64,000 nucleotides of DNA from Streptosporangium amethystogenes (GCF_000721075.1 NZ_JOEQ01000009.1:161861-225860), one strand, 5' to 3'; counted from the stretch's first letter, positions 53,404-62,555 are shown. Numbers and translations: made by a program. The notes: generated from the sequence alone by a model not told the origin.

Positions 53404-54246
53404 GTGCCTGTTCATCAGAGGTCCGCGGCTCTGGCGCCGTTCGTGGCGACACTGAGCGCCTACGAACTCGGCCCGGGCTCGGTCGGCGTTCATCGGGGGC
53501 TGCCCTCGTCCACGATGTCGATCACGATCCCGGAGGCGGACTCGTTGGAGATCGCGTGGCTCGGGCGGCCCGGCTCGCGGAAACGGTTCCGGGCCGTCGT
53601 CGCAGGGCTTCACCTGGGCGCAGCCGAGCTGAGGCAGGAGGGCGGCACGCGCGGCGTGTGGTTGACACTCAGCCCGCTGGGTGCCGGCGCGCTGCTGGGG
53701 ATCCCGGCGTCGGCGCTGGCCGGGCACGTCGCCGATCTCGCCGACGTGGCCCCGGCGATGGCGTACCTGCCGGAGCAGCTGGCGGCCTGCCGGTCCTGGC
53801 CACAACGCCGAGCCCTCGTCGAAGGCGCCCTGATCGCTGGACGGGCCCGGCACGAGGGAAAGACCGGCGGCCAAGAACTGCGGGCCACGCTGGCGGCACT
53901 GTCCGAGACCGCCCGGGTGCAGGAGGCGGCTCGGCTTCTCGGGTGCTCCCGGCGTCATCTGAGCGGTACGGTTCGCACCGAGTTGGGGGTGACGCCGAAG
54001 GAGTACCAGCGGCTCCTTCGGTTCGAGGCCGCACGAGGCGGGCTCATGGCCGCCGCCCGCGCCGGGACGGTCAGCCTTGCGGCAGTGGCCGCGGCGTCGG
54101 GATTCGCCGACCAGGCGCACCTCACCCGGGAATGGCGGGCCATGGCCGGGTGCACACCGACCGAGTGGCTACGCGCCGAAGGCCTGACCGCGCAGGGGTC
54201 ATCAGCCCGCGACAGGCCACCGGACCACGGGGGTGCGTCCAGATGA
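53404..54246 (+). CDS. AraC-family transcriptional regulator
   Basis: About 280 residues: an N-terminal sensor domain of about 150 residues and a C-terminal AraC/XylS DNA-binding domain with two helix-turn-helices (VQEAARLLGCSRRHLSGTVR and AAVAAASGFADQAHLTREWR). The second helix-turn-helix contains the conserved GFxDQxHxxRxF-like pattern. Start GTG 53404 is preferred because AAGGGG lies eight bases upstream; GTG 53395 is also possible. The downstream glyoxalase-like gene on the same strand is a plausible target. Confidence 0.85.
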   Translation: MPVHQRSAALAPFVATLSAYELGPGSVGVHRGLPSSTMSITIPEADSLEIAWLGRPGSRKRFRAVVAGLHLGAAELRQEGGTRGVWLTLSPLGAGALLGIPASALAGHVADLADVAPAMAYLPEQLAACRSWPQRRALVEGALIAGRARHEGKTGGQELRATLAALSETARVQEAARLLGCSRRHLSGTVRTELGVTPKEYQRLLRFEAARGGLMAAARAGTVSLAAVAAASGFADQAHLTREWRAMAGCTPTEWLRAEGLTAQGSSARDRPPDHGGASR

Positions 54247-54313
54247 CGGCGGACGCATGGGGCGTTCCCAAATCTTCAAGACCCCTGCCTTCGTCCGGCC
54301 CGACGATGGGTTC

Positions 54314-54709
54314 ATGACGCCTGATATTCATCTTTCTCCCCGTCTCATCGTGCCCGACCCGGACCGTGCGTCGGCGTTCTACCAGGTCGCCCTTGGCGCC
54401 GAGCAGGTGTTCCGCGCTCCCCGGAACGACGATGGCAGGCCCAGCGTCGTTGATCACCGCGTCGGCGGGTCGTCCTTCCGGGTCTCGCCGGCCGTCTCAT
54501 CGTGGGGGTGGACGTCCCCCGATGATCTCGGTGGATCCGCGGTCCTCCTCGAGGTCGAGGTCGACGATCCGGACGCGGTCGGCGAACGCATGATCGTCCA
54601 CGGCGCCGAGGTGGTTGTGCCGATCGAGAACCGGCCCTACGGCAAGCGCTCGGGCCGCATCCGTGACCCGCTCGGCCACCTGTGGATCATCACGGGCGAG
54701 CTACGCTGA
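54314..54709 (+). CDS. Glyoxalase/VOC superfamily protein
   Basis: 131 residues with the beta-alpha-beta-beta-beta repeat of vicinal-oxygen-chelate proteins; the PhnB-like subgroup is suggested by LSPRLIVPDPDRASAFYQVAL and GKRSGRIRDPLGHLWIITGE. The start at MTPDIHLSP is chosen because the conserved region begins there. Enzyme activity (dioxygenase, bleomycin-resistance-like, isomerase) cannot be told. It follows an AraC regulator by 67 bases and may be under its control. Confidence 0.8.
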   Translation: MTPDIHLSPRLIVPDPDRASAFYQVALGAEQVFRAPRNDDGRPSVVDHRVGGSSFRVSPAVSSWGWTSPDDLGGSAVLLEVEVDDPDAVGERMIVHGAEVVVPIENRPYGKRSGRIRDPLGHLWIITGELR

Positions 54710-55059
54710 GGGCGCGGGTGCAGGTACGCGTTTGGGCGGCCAGGTCGCCGATGCCGCTGCGGCCGCGGGCGGGAGGGGGCTGGTGATCCGGCCCGGCCGT
54801 CCTCTCCGTACTCCGGGGCACCGTCATTCTCCGAGCGCCGCTTTTTCGCGGACACTCGCCCCCGGCTGTGTGGGCAGACGGTCGGCGACGCGCTGGAGTG
54901 GCTATCGGCACCGGCTTGATCCATGCGAGAGCGATTCGGTAGTGGTACGTGGAGAGCCCGCTGTTCCGTCAGGGCGGTGTGTGCCTTACGGCGAACATCG
55001 GGGACGCGGGCTCGGCCCGTTTCTCCCGTCGTGACGGTGAACGTTTGGCGTACCTCACA
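54710..55059. other. Intergenic region, nothing recognised
   Basis: About 350 bases between the glyoxalase-like and ADP-ribosylglycohydrolase genes. No gene, hairpin or clear operator was seen. Confidence 0.45.
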
Positions 55060-55998
55060 ATGAAGGGGATGTCCTCCTCTGATCCTCTTGTGCGTGCCAC
55101 AGTGTCTCTTCACGGCCTGGCTCTGGGTGACGCCTTCGGTTCCCAGTTCTTCGTTCCGGCCAACCGCCACGCTCTGGCCGGCCGTCTGCTCCCGCCCGAC
55201 CCATGGCAGTGGACCGATGACACCGAGATGGCCTGTTCCGTCTACCGTGTCCTGGCCGACCATGGCGCCATCGACCAGGATCGCCTTGCCGCCGGCTTCG
55301 CCACCCGTCACGATTTCGACCGCGGGTACGGCCCGGCCACCAACCGGATGCTCCGCCTCGTCCGCGAAGGCGGTGACTGGCGGGCGCTCTCGGCCGAGTT
55401 GTTCGACGGCAAGGGCTCGTGGGGTAATGGCGCCGCGATGCGGGTGGCGCCGCTCGGTGCCTGGTTCGCCGACGATCTCGCGCGCGTCGTCCACCAGGCC
55501 GCTCTGTCGGCGCAGGTCACCCACACCCATCCTGAAGCGGTGGCCGGCGCGATAGCCGTGGCCGTGGCCGCGGCGACGACCGTCACGGAGCCTCGGCTCC
55601 CACCAGGAGGCTTCCTGGACAGGCTCAGAGAGCACGTGCCCGCGAGCATGGTCCACGACGGCATCGCCGAGGCCCGGCGACTCCTCACCGTCAGTGATCC
55701 CGCCCTGGCCGCCACGATGCTGGGCAACGGGCGGCAGGTCAGCGCGCACGACACGGTGCCCTTCACCCTCTGGGTCGCGGCTCGCGAACGCCAGGACTTC
55801 GAAGCGGCCATGTGGACCACCGCGGCGGCAGGTGGTGACATCGACACCACCTGCGCCATCGTCGGCGGCATCATCGCGGCTTCAGGGAGCGCCCGTCCGC
55901 CTTCGGAGTGGAGGAGGCGATGCGAGCCGCTACCGGACTGGGCAGGAGCCCCGCCCCTCGGCCGTGAGCCGGACGCCGCAGACGGTTCTCAGCCGTAG
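55060..55998 (+). CDS. ADP-ribosylglycohydrolase family protein
   Basis: 312 residues of the DraG/ARH fold, which removes ADP-ribose from proteins or small molecules using a dinuclear Mg2+ site. Metal ligands are visible in WTDDTEMACSVYRVL near the N-terminus and GGDIDTTCAIVGGIIAA near the C-terminus. The opening LHGLALGDAFGSQFF is also typical. The start is uncertain among ATG 55060 and ATG 55069; the longer frame from 54949 is not family-like. No ADP-ribosyltransferase gene is adjacent. Confidence 0.88.
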   Translation: MKGMSSSDPLVRATVSLHGLALGDAFGSQFFVPANRHALAGRLLPPDPWQWTDDTEMACSVYRVLADHGAIDQDRLAAGFATRHDFDRGYGPATNRMLRLVREGGDWRALSAELFDGKGSWGNGAAMRVAPLGAWFADDLARVVHQAALSAQVTHTHPEAVAGAIAVAVAAATTVTEPRLPPGGFLDRLREHVPASMVHDGIAEARRLLTVSDPALAATMLGNGRQVSAHDTVPFTLWVAARERQDFEAAMWTTAAAGGDIDTTCAIVGGIIAASGSARPPSEWRRRCEPLPDWAGAPPLGREPDAADGSQP

Positions 55999-56260
55999 GG
56001 CTGGAAGTGATGATGACTGTGCCCGGTGTCATCAGCCCCGCCCCGTACCCGGAGCGCCTTCCCGGGCGGGTCGGCGCACTACCGGCGGGTGCCCATGTGT
56101 TCGCAGCGGATCCCCAGCACCACGACTTCCATGGCCCGCGATGTGTGAAGGACCTCGTCCTAGAGCGGACGACGGCCCGCAAGCCCTGATGCGTCAACTG
56201 AACCGGGGCAGCTCCAGTTGCTCGTAGACGGCTATAGCCTTGGCCGTTATATCCAAGTTG

Positions 56261-56727
56261 ATGATGAACGGGCGAATTTCCGTACTGCTTGTGATGGTCC
56301 TGATACCGCTTGCCGCCTGTGGCGGAACCGACGAGTCGGCGTCCGCGCCGTCCGCCGCTCCTCCCGCGTCGACCTCGCCGTCCACGCAGCCTGCCGCGCC
56401 CCGGAAGGTGACCGCGAGGTCACTCTGGAGGTGAACGGTAAGGGGAAGGTCCAGCAGCCGATCGTCTATTTCGCCGACACCGACGGCAGCGAGTCGGATG
56501 TCACCCTTCCCTGGAAGAAGACCGTGACCATCGAACTGACCGCGGCCGAACAGAAGGTCGGCTACCTGCTCTCCATCATCCCCGGCTCTGTCAGCGACTC
56601 CAGCGGCATGCTCAAGCCGGCCAAGTGCCGCATTCTGGTCGATGGCCAGGAGGTCGCCAATAATGACGGTGACGAGACATGCCGTCATCTCGTCGCCGAC
56701 AGGCTCGACATAGCCGGGTCCCGGTAG
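56261..56727 (+). pseudogene. Frameshifted MmpS-like lipoprotein gene
   Basis: The first frame encodes a lipoprotein signal (MMNGRISVLLVMVLIPLAAC, lipobox LAAC) and a Ser/Pro/Ala linker to KVTA, then meets a stop at 56434. From about 56416 the next frame continues with the expected domain (EVTLEVNGKGKVQQPIVYFA, DVTLPWKKTVTI and KCRILVDGQEV with paired Cys). A one-base loss near 56416 explains this. An alternative is a coupled restart at GTG 56431, which overlaps the stop. The domain resembles MmpS/DUF4333-type exported proteins. Confidence 0.7.
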
Positions 56728-56835
56728 GGCCTGTCCGGTGCCGAAGCCGTCCTCACCCTCCGCGCCGTCCAGACGAACGGGGACCTAGAACCCTACCTGC
56801 GCTACCACGGCCACCAAGAACACAAACGCACCTAA
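56728..56835 (+). pseudogene. C-terminal remnant of an ISKra4-like transposase
   Basis: Immediately after the lipoprotein stop, the frame reads GLSGAEAVLTLRAVQTNGDL then EPYLRYHGHQEHKRT and a stop. L-x-GAEA-x-LKLRAL-x-NGDFDAYW-x-YH is the characteristic end of ISKra4-family transposases. No upstream part or terminal repeats are present, so the element is a dead relic. Confidence 0.6.
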
Positions 56836-56918
56836 CAGGCCGAATGCGACCTCACAGCCTGACCTCTCACTGGGCGTGCCGTTGTGACGAACGCTTTCCA
56901 GTTGGAAAGCATGGCCGC

Positions 56919-57131
56919 ATGCACGGGCGACAGTGGTGTCCTCGATGCGGTCAGGGATGGGTCAAGTCCTACCGAGTACGGGGCGGCGAGATCAGCTTCC
57001 TCCTCCGCGAGGAATGCGACGCCACCTGGACGCCCGGACAGCAACCCGAGCGCGGCACCTTTCGTGATCTCAGCAACCGACCGAACGAAGCCTTCGGGAC
57101 CACCGGTCAGAACATCAATTGGTGGGCGTGA
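56919..57131 (+). CDS. Small zinc-ribbon-like protein with one ligand missing
   Basis: 70 residues: QWCPRCGQGWVKSYRV supplies the first CxxC, but the second pair, usually CxxC, reads REEC (LLREECDATWTP). The first Cys codon seems changed to Arg. GGAAAG lies about 14 bases before the ATG. The sequence otherwise looks like a conserved actinomycete zinc-ribbon protein. Lying in a zone of decayed genes, it may itself be inactive. Confidence 0.5.
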   Translation: MHGRQWCPRCGQGWVKSYRVRGGEISFLLREECDATWTPGQQPERGTFRDLSNRPNEAFGTTGQNINWWA

Positions 57132-57760
57132 ATAGAAGAACCGCCAGAGCAAACCTGATCCAGGACGCACCTCTCCTCTTTCTGCGGACGAGCAACACCC
57201 TGGCAAGAATGCGGTCGGCTCTGTCCCCCGCCTTTCCATGAATACCCCGGCGACTTCCGTTCCACCGACCCGGGTGAATTCCAATCCTTCTATTCCAAAA
57301 ATACGCGGGGAAGAATGTTCGGCCTGCTGAACCGGCAGGCCGAAAGGACCGCCCGTACGGGGTAGCCGTCTGGGTACTCGGCCGCTCCCGGCGGCCCCAG
57401 GACGGGCGGCCGCACCGGCGCTGGCGCCCACCTCCTTCCTACTTCCGGTGCAGCGCACGACGCGGTACACGGGGCGGGACAGGGCGCGGAGCAGAGGCAG
57501 AACACGGGGTGGGGCACGGAATTCACGCGAAGTCAAACAACAGGATCAGAAATTGACAGAGCACTTGGCGGTATGCCCACGGGAGCGCACTAAACCGCCG
57601 GCCCGCTCACATCTTCAAGAATTGACAGAGCACTTGGCGGTATGCCCTCGGGGGCGCCGGAAAATCGCCGACCGTTACCGGCCGACCGGGAATTGACATA
57701 CGCCCGATGGTTGCCTACGGTCCGCTAGTCAGCTTTTCCAGACCGCATCCGAAGGTATTC
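57132..57760. other. Degenerate region with spaced repeats before the exporter gene
   Basis: About 630 bases lacking a convincing gene. The right part carries a repeated element (see 57552-57698). The exporter promoter should lie here. Relics of coding sequence are possible but not identifiable. Confidence 0.45.
57552..57698 (+). repeat. Three spaced copies of an ATTGACA-containing element
   Basis: Two copies are identical for 27 bases (57552-57578 and 57621-57647, each starting ATTGACAGAGCACTTGG) and nearly identical for about 40. A third, shorter copy (ATTGACATA...CGCCC) begins at 57692. Start-to-start distances are 69 and 71 bases. They precede the drug exporter gene by 60-210 bases and may be operators or a relic tandem duplication. 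Confidence 0.7.
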
Positions 57761-59392
57761 ATGACTGCATCCACGTTGCCGAAGTCCAGGCAGCAGTTGA
57801 TTCTTGCCGTTCTTATGGTGTGTTCACTGCTGATCTGGCTGGACAACACCGTCCTGAGTACCACCCTGGAGACCCTCGCGGACCCGGTCCGTGGGCTGAA
57901 CGCCAGCCCGGCCGAGCTGCAGTGGGCCACCGGCTCGTACACGCTGGCCTTCGCCACCTTGATGTTCACCGCGGGGGCGCTGGGCGACCGCTTCGGCCAC
58001 CGGGCCGTGCTCGCGACGGGCCTGGTGGTCTTCGCCGCGTCCTCGGTGTGGGCAGCGTACGCGGGGGACGCGGGGCAGCTCATCGCCGCGCGGGCGGCGA
58101 TGGGCGTCGGCAGCGCGCTGATCATGCCGGCCAACCTGGCCATCCTCATATGGACGTTCACCGGCCCGGCGCGGTCGACCGCGATCGCCATCTCCTCGAC
58201 CTCCGCCGGTGTCGGCATGGCCGTGGGCCCGGTGCTCGCCGGTGTGCTGCTCGGCCACTTCTGGTGGGGCTCGGTCTTCCTGGTCAACGTCCCGGTCGTG
58301 GTCCTCGCGCTGATCGGCATCGCCCTGCTGGTCCCGAACTTCCGCAGCCCCGTCGTGCGACCGCTGGACCCGGCCGGGATGCTGCTGTCCATCACCGGCC
58401 TCGCGGCGCTCGCCTACGGACTGATCCGCGCGGGTCAGGTGGCGGCCTGGGACCGTACGGACGTCTGGGCGCCGATCGTCGTCGGACTGATCCTGCTGAC
58501 CGTGTTCGTCCGCGTCGAACTGCGCAGCGAGATGCCGAGCTTTGATCCCCGGCTGCTCGCCCAGCGCGTGTTCGGCGGCGGCAACGCGGCGCTCGGCCTG
58601 CTCCTGTTCGCCATATCCGCGGTCACCTTCTACAACGCGTTCTACCTGCAGGGCGCGCGCGGCTACTCGCCGATCGAGGCGGGCCTGGCCAGCCTCCCGA
58701 CCGCGCTCGGCGCGATCTTCGGCGCGCCCGTCGGCGCCCGCCTGGTGCACCGCTGGTCGCTGCGGCTCGTCGCCGTGCCGGCGCTGATCGTCGCGGCGCT
58801 GACCATGGGCGCGTACGGGCTCTTCGGACTGGGCACGCCCCTCGTCTGGATCGAGGTCGTGCTGCTGGTCCAGGGCCTGTCCATCGGCATGGTGCTCGGC
58901 CCGGTGACCGCGGCGCTGATCAGCACGCTGCCGCTGGAGCGGGCCGGTGCCGGGTCGGCCGTCACCAACACCGTGCGCCAGACCGGCAGTGTGATCGGTA
59001 TCGCCGTCGGCGGCACGATCATGTCGATCGTGTACCGACGCGCGATCGAGCCGTCGCTGGACGGTGTCCCCGGACCGGTACGGGAGCAGGCGCGGGTCTC
59101 CGCCGAACAGGCGCGGCACGTCGCCACCACGTCCCACCTGCCCGCGCTCGGGCACGCCGCCGACGACGCGTTCGTCCACGCCATGCATGTCGGCGCGGTC
59201 TGGATCATGTTCATCGCGCTCCTCGGCGCGGCCGTGCTGCTGCTCGCCCTGCGCGCGATCCGCAAGCCCGCGGCTGCCGGTGGCGAGCCGGAGCCCGCGC
59301 GGGACGGCAGCCCGACCGCGGACGAGACGGCCCCCCGGGCTGGGGCCGAGGACCTGACCGCCCGCGAAGGCGACGACGTGGGGACCCGCTGA
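57761..59392 (+). CDS. MFS drug exporter, DHA2 (14-TM) family
   Basis: 543 residues with about 14 transmembrane helices. Motif A is GALGDRFGHRAVL between helices 2 and 3, and motif C-like GVGMAVGPVLAGVLLGHFWW marks an antiporter. The N-terminal LIWLDNTVLSTTL (motif D1) is typical of EmrB/QacA-type proton-coupled exporters. GAAGGT precedes the ATG at 57761. The hydrophilic C-terminal tail of about 40 residues is Glu/Ala/Pro-rich. Four bases separate its stop from the helicase gene, so they probably share a transcript. Substrate is unknown. Confidence 0.92.
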   Translation: MTASTLPKSRQQLILAVLMVCSLLIWLDNTVLSTTLETLADPVRGLNASPAELQWATGSYTLAFATLMFTAGALGDRFGHRAVLATGLVVFAASSVWAAYAGDAGQLIAARAAMGVGSALIMPANLAILIWTFTGPARSTAIAISSTSAGVGMAVGPVLAGVLLGHFWWGSVFLVNVPVVVLALIGIALLVPNFRSPVVRPLDPAGMLLSITGLAALAYGLIRAGQVAAWDRTDVWAPIVVGLILLTVFVRVELRSEMPSFDPRLLAQRVFGGGNAALGLLLFAISAVTFYNAFYLQGARGYSPIEAGLASLPTALGAIFGAPVGARLVHRWSLRLVAVPALIVAALTMGAYGLFGLGTPLVWIEVVLLVQGLSIGMVLGPVTAALISTLPLERAGAGSAVTNTVRQTGSVIGIAVGGTIMSIVYRRAIEPSLDGVPGPVREQARVSAEQARHVATTSHLPALGHAADDAFVHAMHVGAVWIMFIALLGAAVLLLALRAIRKPAAAGGEPEPARDGSPTADETAPRAGAEDLTAREGDDVGTR

Positions 59393-59396
59393 CGCC

Positions 59397-61187
59397 ATGG
59401 GAACCAGGCAGAAACTCCCCGAGACACGGTCGGACAGTCAGGCCACGTACCTGCCCGACCGGCACATGTTCGCCCTGTGGACCTGGGCCGACGGCGCCGT
59501 GGGGCCGGCCCCGCCGGTCGGTGACGTCCAGACCGTCCCCCTGGTCATCCCGACGCCGGACCTCGGCAGGCTCAAGGTGTCCGACGTCGACTGCGTGCTG
59601 ATCGAGCCGGACCGGCTCGTGGCCGTGCCCCTCGACTCGCCCGGCCGGTCGGTGGACGTCTGGCGGTCGTGGATCGCGGGCGGCGAGTCGGCTCTGCCTA
59701 TCGCCGCGCACGCGGTCCCCGACGCCGCAGGTGTCGCCGTCACGACGCCGGAGCACGCGAGCGGCGCCTTCCGCCGCACCACCGCGGTGGGGGCCGAGAT
59801 GCGCACGGCGCTCACCGCCAAGCTGCGCCCGTATCAGGTACGCGGGGTGAGCTGGCTGCGCGAGACCATCGAGACGCACAGCGGCGCGGTGCTGGCCGAC
59901 GAGATGGGACTCGGCAAGACCCTGCAGACCATCGGCTGTGTCGCCGGACGGGCCGAAAAGGGGCCGCAACTGGTGCTCTGTCCCACGTCGTTGGTGGGGA
60001 ACTGGGCACACGAGATCGCGCGGTTCGCACCTGACCTGCGGGCCACGATCTGGCGCGGCGGGCCGCTGCCCACGGTGGACAGCGGCACGGTGGTGCTCAC
60101 CGGCTACCCCACGCTGCGCACGCACAGCCCGGCCCTGGCGGGGATCCAGTGGAGCACTGCGGTCTTCGACGAGGCGCAGGTCCTGAAGAACCCCCGTACG
60201 CAGGTGTCGAAGGCCGCGCGCACCATCGCGGCCGACGCGCGGATCGCCCTGACCGGGACGCCCGTCGAGAATCACCTCGACGAGCTGTGGGCCCTGCTCA
60301 ATCTGGTCGCACCGCACCTGTTCGGGAACCGGGCGCAGTTCCGCCATCGTTTCGTACGGCCGATCGCGGGCGGCTCCCCGGCCGCTTCCGCCCGGCTGCG
60401 CGGGGCCATCGAGCCGGTCGTGCTGATGCGGAAGAAGTCCCAAGTCGCGGGGTCGCTCCCGCCGAAGATCCACGCCGATCTCATCTGCGACCTCACCGAG
60501 GAGCAGGAGAGGCTGTACGACCGGCTGCTGGAGCAGGTCATCGACGACGGCTTCGGCAGTGGCGCCCAACGGCAGACCAAGGTGCTCGCGGTCCTGACCT
60601 CGCTCAAGCAGGTCTGCAACCATCCGGGCCTGATCACGGACGACCTCGGTGAGCTCTCGGGCAGGTCGGGAAAGCTCGACCTGTGCACCGACATCGTAGC
60701 CAACAACCTGGAGAACGACTCTCCGACCCTCGTCTTCACCCAGTACCGGCAGACCGGTGAGCTGCTGGTCCGGCACTTCGCCGAACAGTTCGGGGTGATT
60801 ACGCCTTTCTTCCACGGCGGCCTGAACCAGGAGCAACGGGCCGACATCGTCCGCCGGTTCCAGTCCGACGACGGTCCGAAGGTGCTCGTCCTCAGCCTGA
60901 AGGCCGGGGGCACCGGGCTCACGCTCACGCGCGCCGCCGACGTCATCCACTTCGACCGATGGTGGAACCCGGCCGTGGAGGCCCAGGCATCCGACCGGGT
61001 CCACCGGATCGGTCAGACCCGCACGGTCACCGTCACCACCCTGACCACCGTCGAGGAGCACATCGCGGCCATGCACAACCGCAAGTCCGCGCTGTCGGAC
61101 ACCGCCGACATTTCCAGCGTCGCCGAGCTGACCCGCCTGGACGACAACCCTCTCATCGAGATCCTGCGCCGGAAGCGAGTCAACTGA
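59397..61187 (+). CDS. SNF2-family helicase
   Basis: 596 residues. Helicase motifs: Q-like LRPYQVRGVSWLRE, Walker A DEMGLGKT (I), DEAQ in place of DEAH (II), TGTPVENHLDELWALLN (III), LVFTQYRQTGELLVRHF (IV), LSLKAGGTGLTLT (V) and DRVHRIGQTRTVTV (VI). The N-terminal extension is short compared with the roughly 900-1000 residues of typical actinobacterial HepA-like proteins. DNA-dependent ATPase that remodels protein-DNA complexes. The SWIM-domain gene starts two bases after its stop, a known pairing. Confidence 0.92.
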   Translation: MGTRQKLPETRSDSQATYLPDRHMFALWTWADGAVGPAPPVGDVQTVPLVIPTPDLGRLKVSDVDCVLIEPDRLVAVPLDSPGRSVDVWRSWIAGGESALPIAAHAVPDAAGVAVTTPEHASGAFRRTTAVGAEMRTALTAKLRPYQVRGVSWLRETIETHSGAVLADEMGLGKTLQTIGCVAGRAEKGPQLVLCPTSLVGNWAHEIARFAPDLRATIWRGGPLPTVDSGTVVLTGYPTLRTHSPALAGIQWSTAVFDEAQVLKNPRTQVSKAARTIAADARIALTGTPVENHLDELWALLNLVAPHLFGNRAQFRHRFVRPIAGGSPAASARLRGAIEPVVLMRKKSQVAGSLPPKIHADLICDLTEEQERLYDRLLEQVIDDGFGSGAQRQTKVLAVLTSLKQVCNHPGLITDDLGELSGRSGKLDLCTDIVANNLENDSPTLVFTQYRQTGELLVRHFAEQFGVITPFFHGGLNQEQRADIVRRFQSDDGPKVLVLSLKAGGTGLTLTRAADVIHFDRWWNPAVEAQASDRVHRIGQTRTVTVTTLTTVEEHIAAMHNRKSALSDTADISSVAELTRLDDNPLIEILRRKRVN

Positions 61188-61189
61188 CC

Positions 61190-61750
61190 ATGGCCAACCG
61201 CGACTACGGTTATGCGAAGTGGGGCAAGGACTGGGTCCGGTTCGCCGAGTTGTTGCGCCAGACCCGTCCCGATCCCCAGCTGCCGAGCGCGCGGCGCATG
61301 GCACGCGACGGGAAGGTGCAGATCACGTTCGACGGCCGGACCGTGCGCGCCGTCGTACACCGAGGTCGCGGCACCTCGGTGGTCACGATCGAGGTCGCGC
61401 CGATGTCCGCGGGGGCGACGGCCGAGATCTCCCGTCAGCTGAGCGGCATCCAGCCCCTGCTCACCGACGATCTGTACCGCGCGACCGCTGACGCGGGCCA
61501 TCCGCCCGCGCCGGTCCTCGACAGCGTCGACTGCTCCTGCCCGGCTGCCACCCCGCGGTGCGTCCATGAGCTGGCCGTCTACTACGACATGGCGCGGCGC
61601 ATCGACGACGATCCCCGCATCGCTCTCGACGTGCAGGGCTTCTTCCTCGCTTCGGCGGGCGGCGGCCAAGCGCCCGCCGAAGCGACGGCGCAGCGCTGGA
61701 TCGCACTCAACTCCCTTGATTCGGCCGTCTACTTCACGGTGGCCGAGTGA
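61190..61750 (+). CDS. SWIM zinc-finger protein
   Basis: 186 residues. The SWIM motif C-x-C...C-x-H appears as DCSCPAATPRCVHELAVYYD (near residues 119-138). SWIM domains bind DNA or proteins and accompany SNF2 helicases in bacteria. The N-terminus (YAKWGKDWVRFAELL) is also typical of the partner family. The gene begins two bases after the helicase stop, so both proteins probably form one complex. Confidence 0.88.
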   Translation: MANRDYGYAKWGKDWVRFAELLRQTRPDPQLPSARRMARDGKVQITFDGRTVRAVVHRGRGTSVVTIEVAPMSAGATAEISRQLSGIQPLLTDDLYRATADAGHPPAPVLDSVDCSCPAATPRCVHELAVYYDMARRIDDDPRIALDVQGFFLASAGGGQAPAEATAQRWIALNSLDSAVYFTVAE

Positions 61751-61772
61751 CCCGGCCGGCCTGAGAAGGAGC

Positions 61773-61801
61773 GGTGCGTGCCCACCCGGAGGGCACGCAC
61801 C
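61773..61801. terminator. Terminator of the exporter-helicase-SWIM unit
   Basis: Perfect 11-bp arms (61773-61783 and 61791-61801) with a seven-base loop, 22 bases after the SWIM gene's stop. Confidence 0.75.
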
Positions 61802-62336
61802 CTCACCACCCGCTGAGCCCGCGGATGCCCCCGCATCCTCCGGCCGTGACGGCCCCGCTCGCCCGCTCCGCCCGCGCCGTGGCGTCGATCGGAAGTCCTT
61901 CGAGAAAGGGACATGATCTCGCCGTAGACCGGCCTGTTGCAGGTGGCAGAAATGGCCTCCATGTACACGTGACCTGAGCTGGCCGTGTGTCAAAAGGTCC
62001 CCGAGAACGAGCTACACCCATCGCCGATCTCGACCTTGTCGCCGGGGGATTGCAATCCTAAGCAGCAATTCGGGCCTCGAATGGATGGTGAACCCTAACC
62101 GGGTTAGCAACTCGGCTCATGGCCGTCCCGATCGGTTCCACCTGGACCAACGTGCGCGGCCGGTCCATCCGGGACGGCATTGGACGGCGCTGGATTGCAA
62201 CTAGAACTGCACCTGGGAGCAGCCGCCACGGTCCGGCATGACCTCGATGATGCATGTCGTTCCGCAGGGTGACCGCCGCGGGGTCACCCCCTGATCTCCC
62301 ATGGCCGAGAAACCCGCTTGTCCGTATGATCGCCCA
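61802..62336. other. Intergenic region with a short peptide frame
   Basis: About 535 bases after the terminator. The only item of note is a minus-strand frame of 33 codons (62201-62302), whose product ends GGCSQVQF and contains PCGTTCIIEV. It may be a small peptide or relic. The promoter of the zinc-ribbon gene lies at the right end. Confidence 0.4.
62325..62330 (+). promoter_or_regulatory. Candidate -10 element of a leaderless gene
   Basis: TATGAT seven bases before the ATG of the next gene, which has no ribosome site. The -35 is weak (around 62302). Confidence 0.35.
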
Positions 62337-62555
62337 ATGTCTGATGGAAAGTGCACCCACTGTGGCCACCAGGGTCTGGAGCCGGGCTTCCTGGCCGACC
62401 ATAAACAACCCGGCTTCGGCGTCTGGGTGGAAGGTGAACTGGAACGGGGAGTATTCGGCGGAGCCAAGATGATGGGCCGCTCCAAATGGCTGGTGGACGC
62501 CCGTCGCTGCCCACAGTGCTACCACGTGGAGCTCTTCGCCGGCCGCCAACTGTAA
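62337..62555 (+). CDS. Small zinc-ribbon protein (72 aa)
   Basis: Two CxxC motifs: CTHC near the N-terminus (MSDGKCTHCGHQGLEPGFL) and CPQC near the C-terminus (RRCPQCYHVELF) form a zinc ribbon. Between them is VWVEGELERGVFGGAKMMGR. No Shine-Dalgarno sequence precedes ATG 62337, but a good -10 hexamer does, which suggests a leaderless transcript. An ATG at 62301 in frame is an alternative. Function unknown. Confidence 0.65.
   Translation: MSDGKCTHCGHQGLEPGFLADHKQPGFGVWVEGELERGVFGGAKMMGRSKWLVDARRCPQCYHVELFAGRQL

Noticed and set aside
57552..57700. Spaced repeats considered as a mini CRISPR or as tandem sigma-70 promoters
   Set aside because: Only two full copies and a partial third, no cas genes; TTGACA to TATGCC spacing is 13 bases, too short for a normal promoter.
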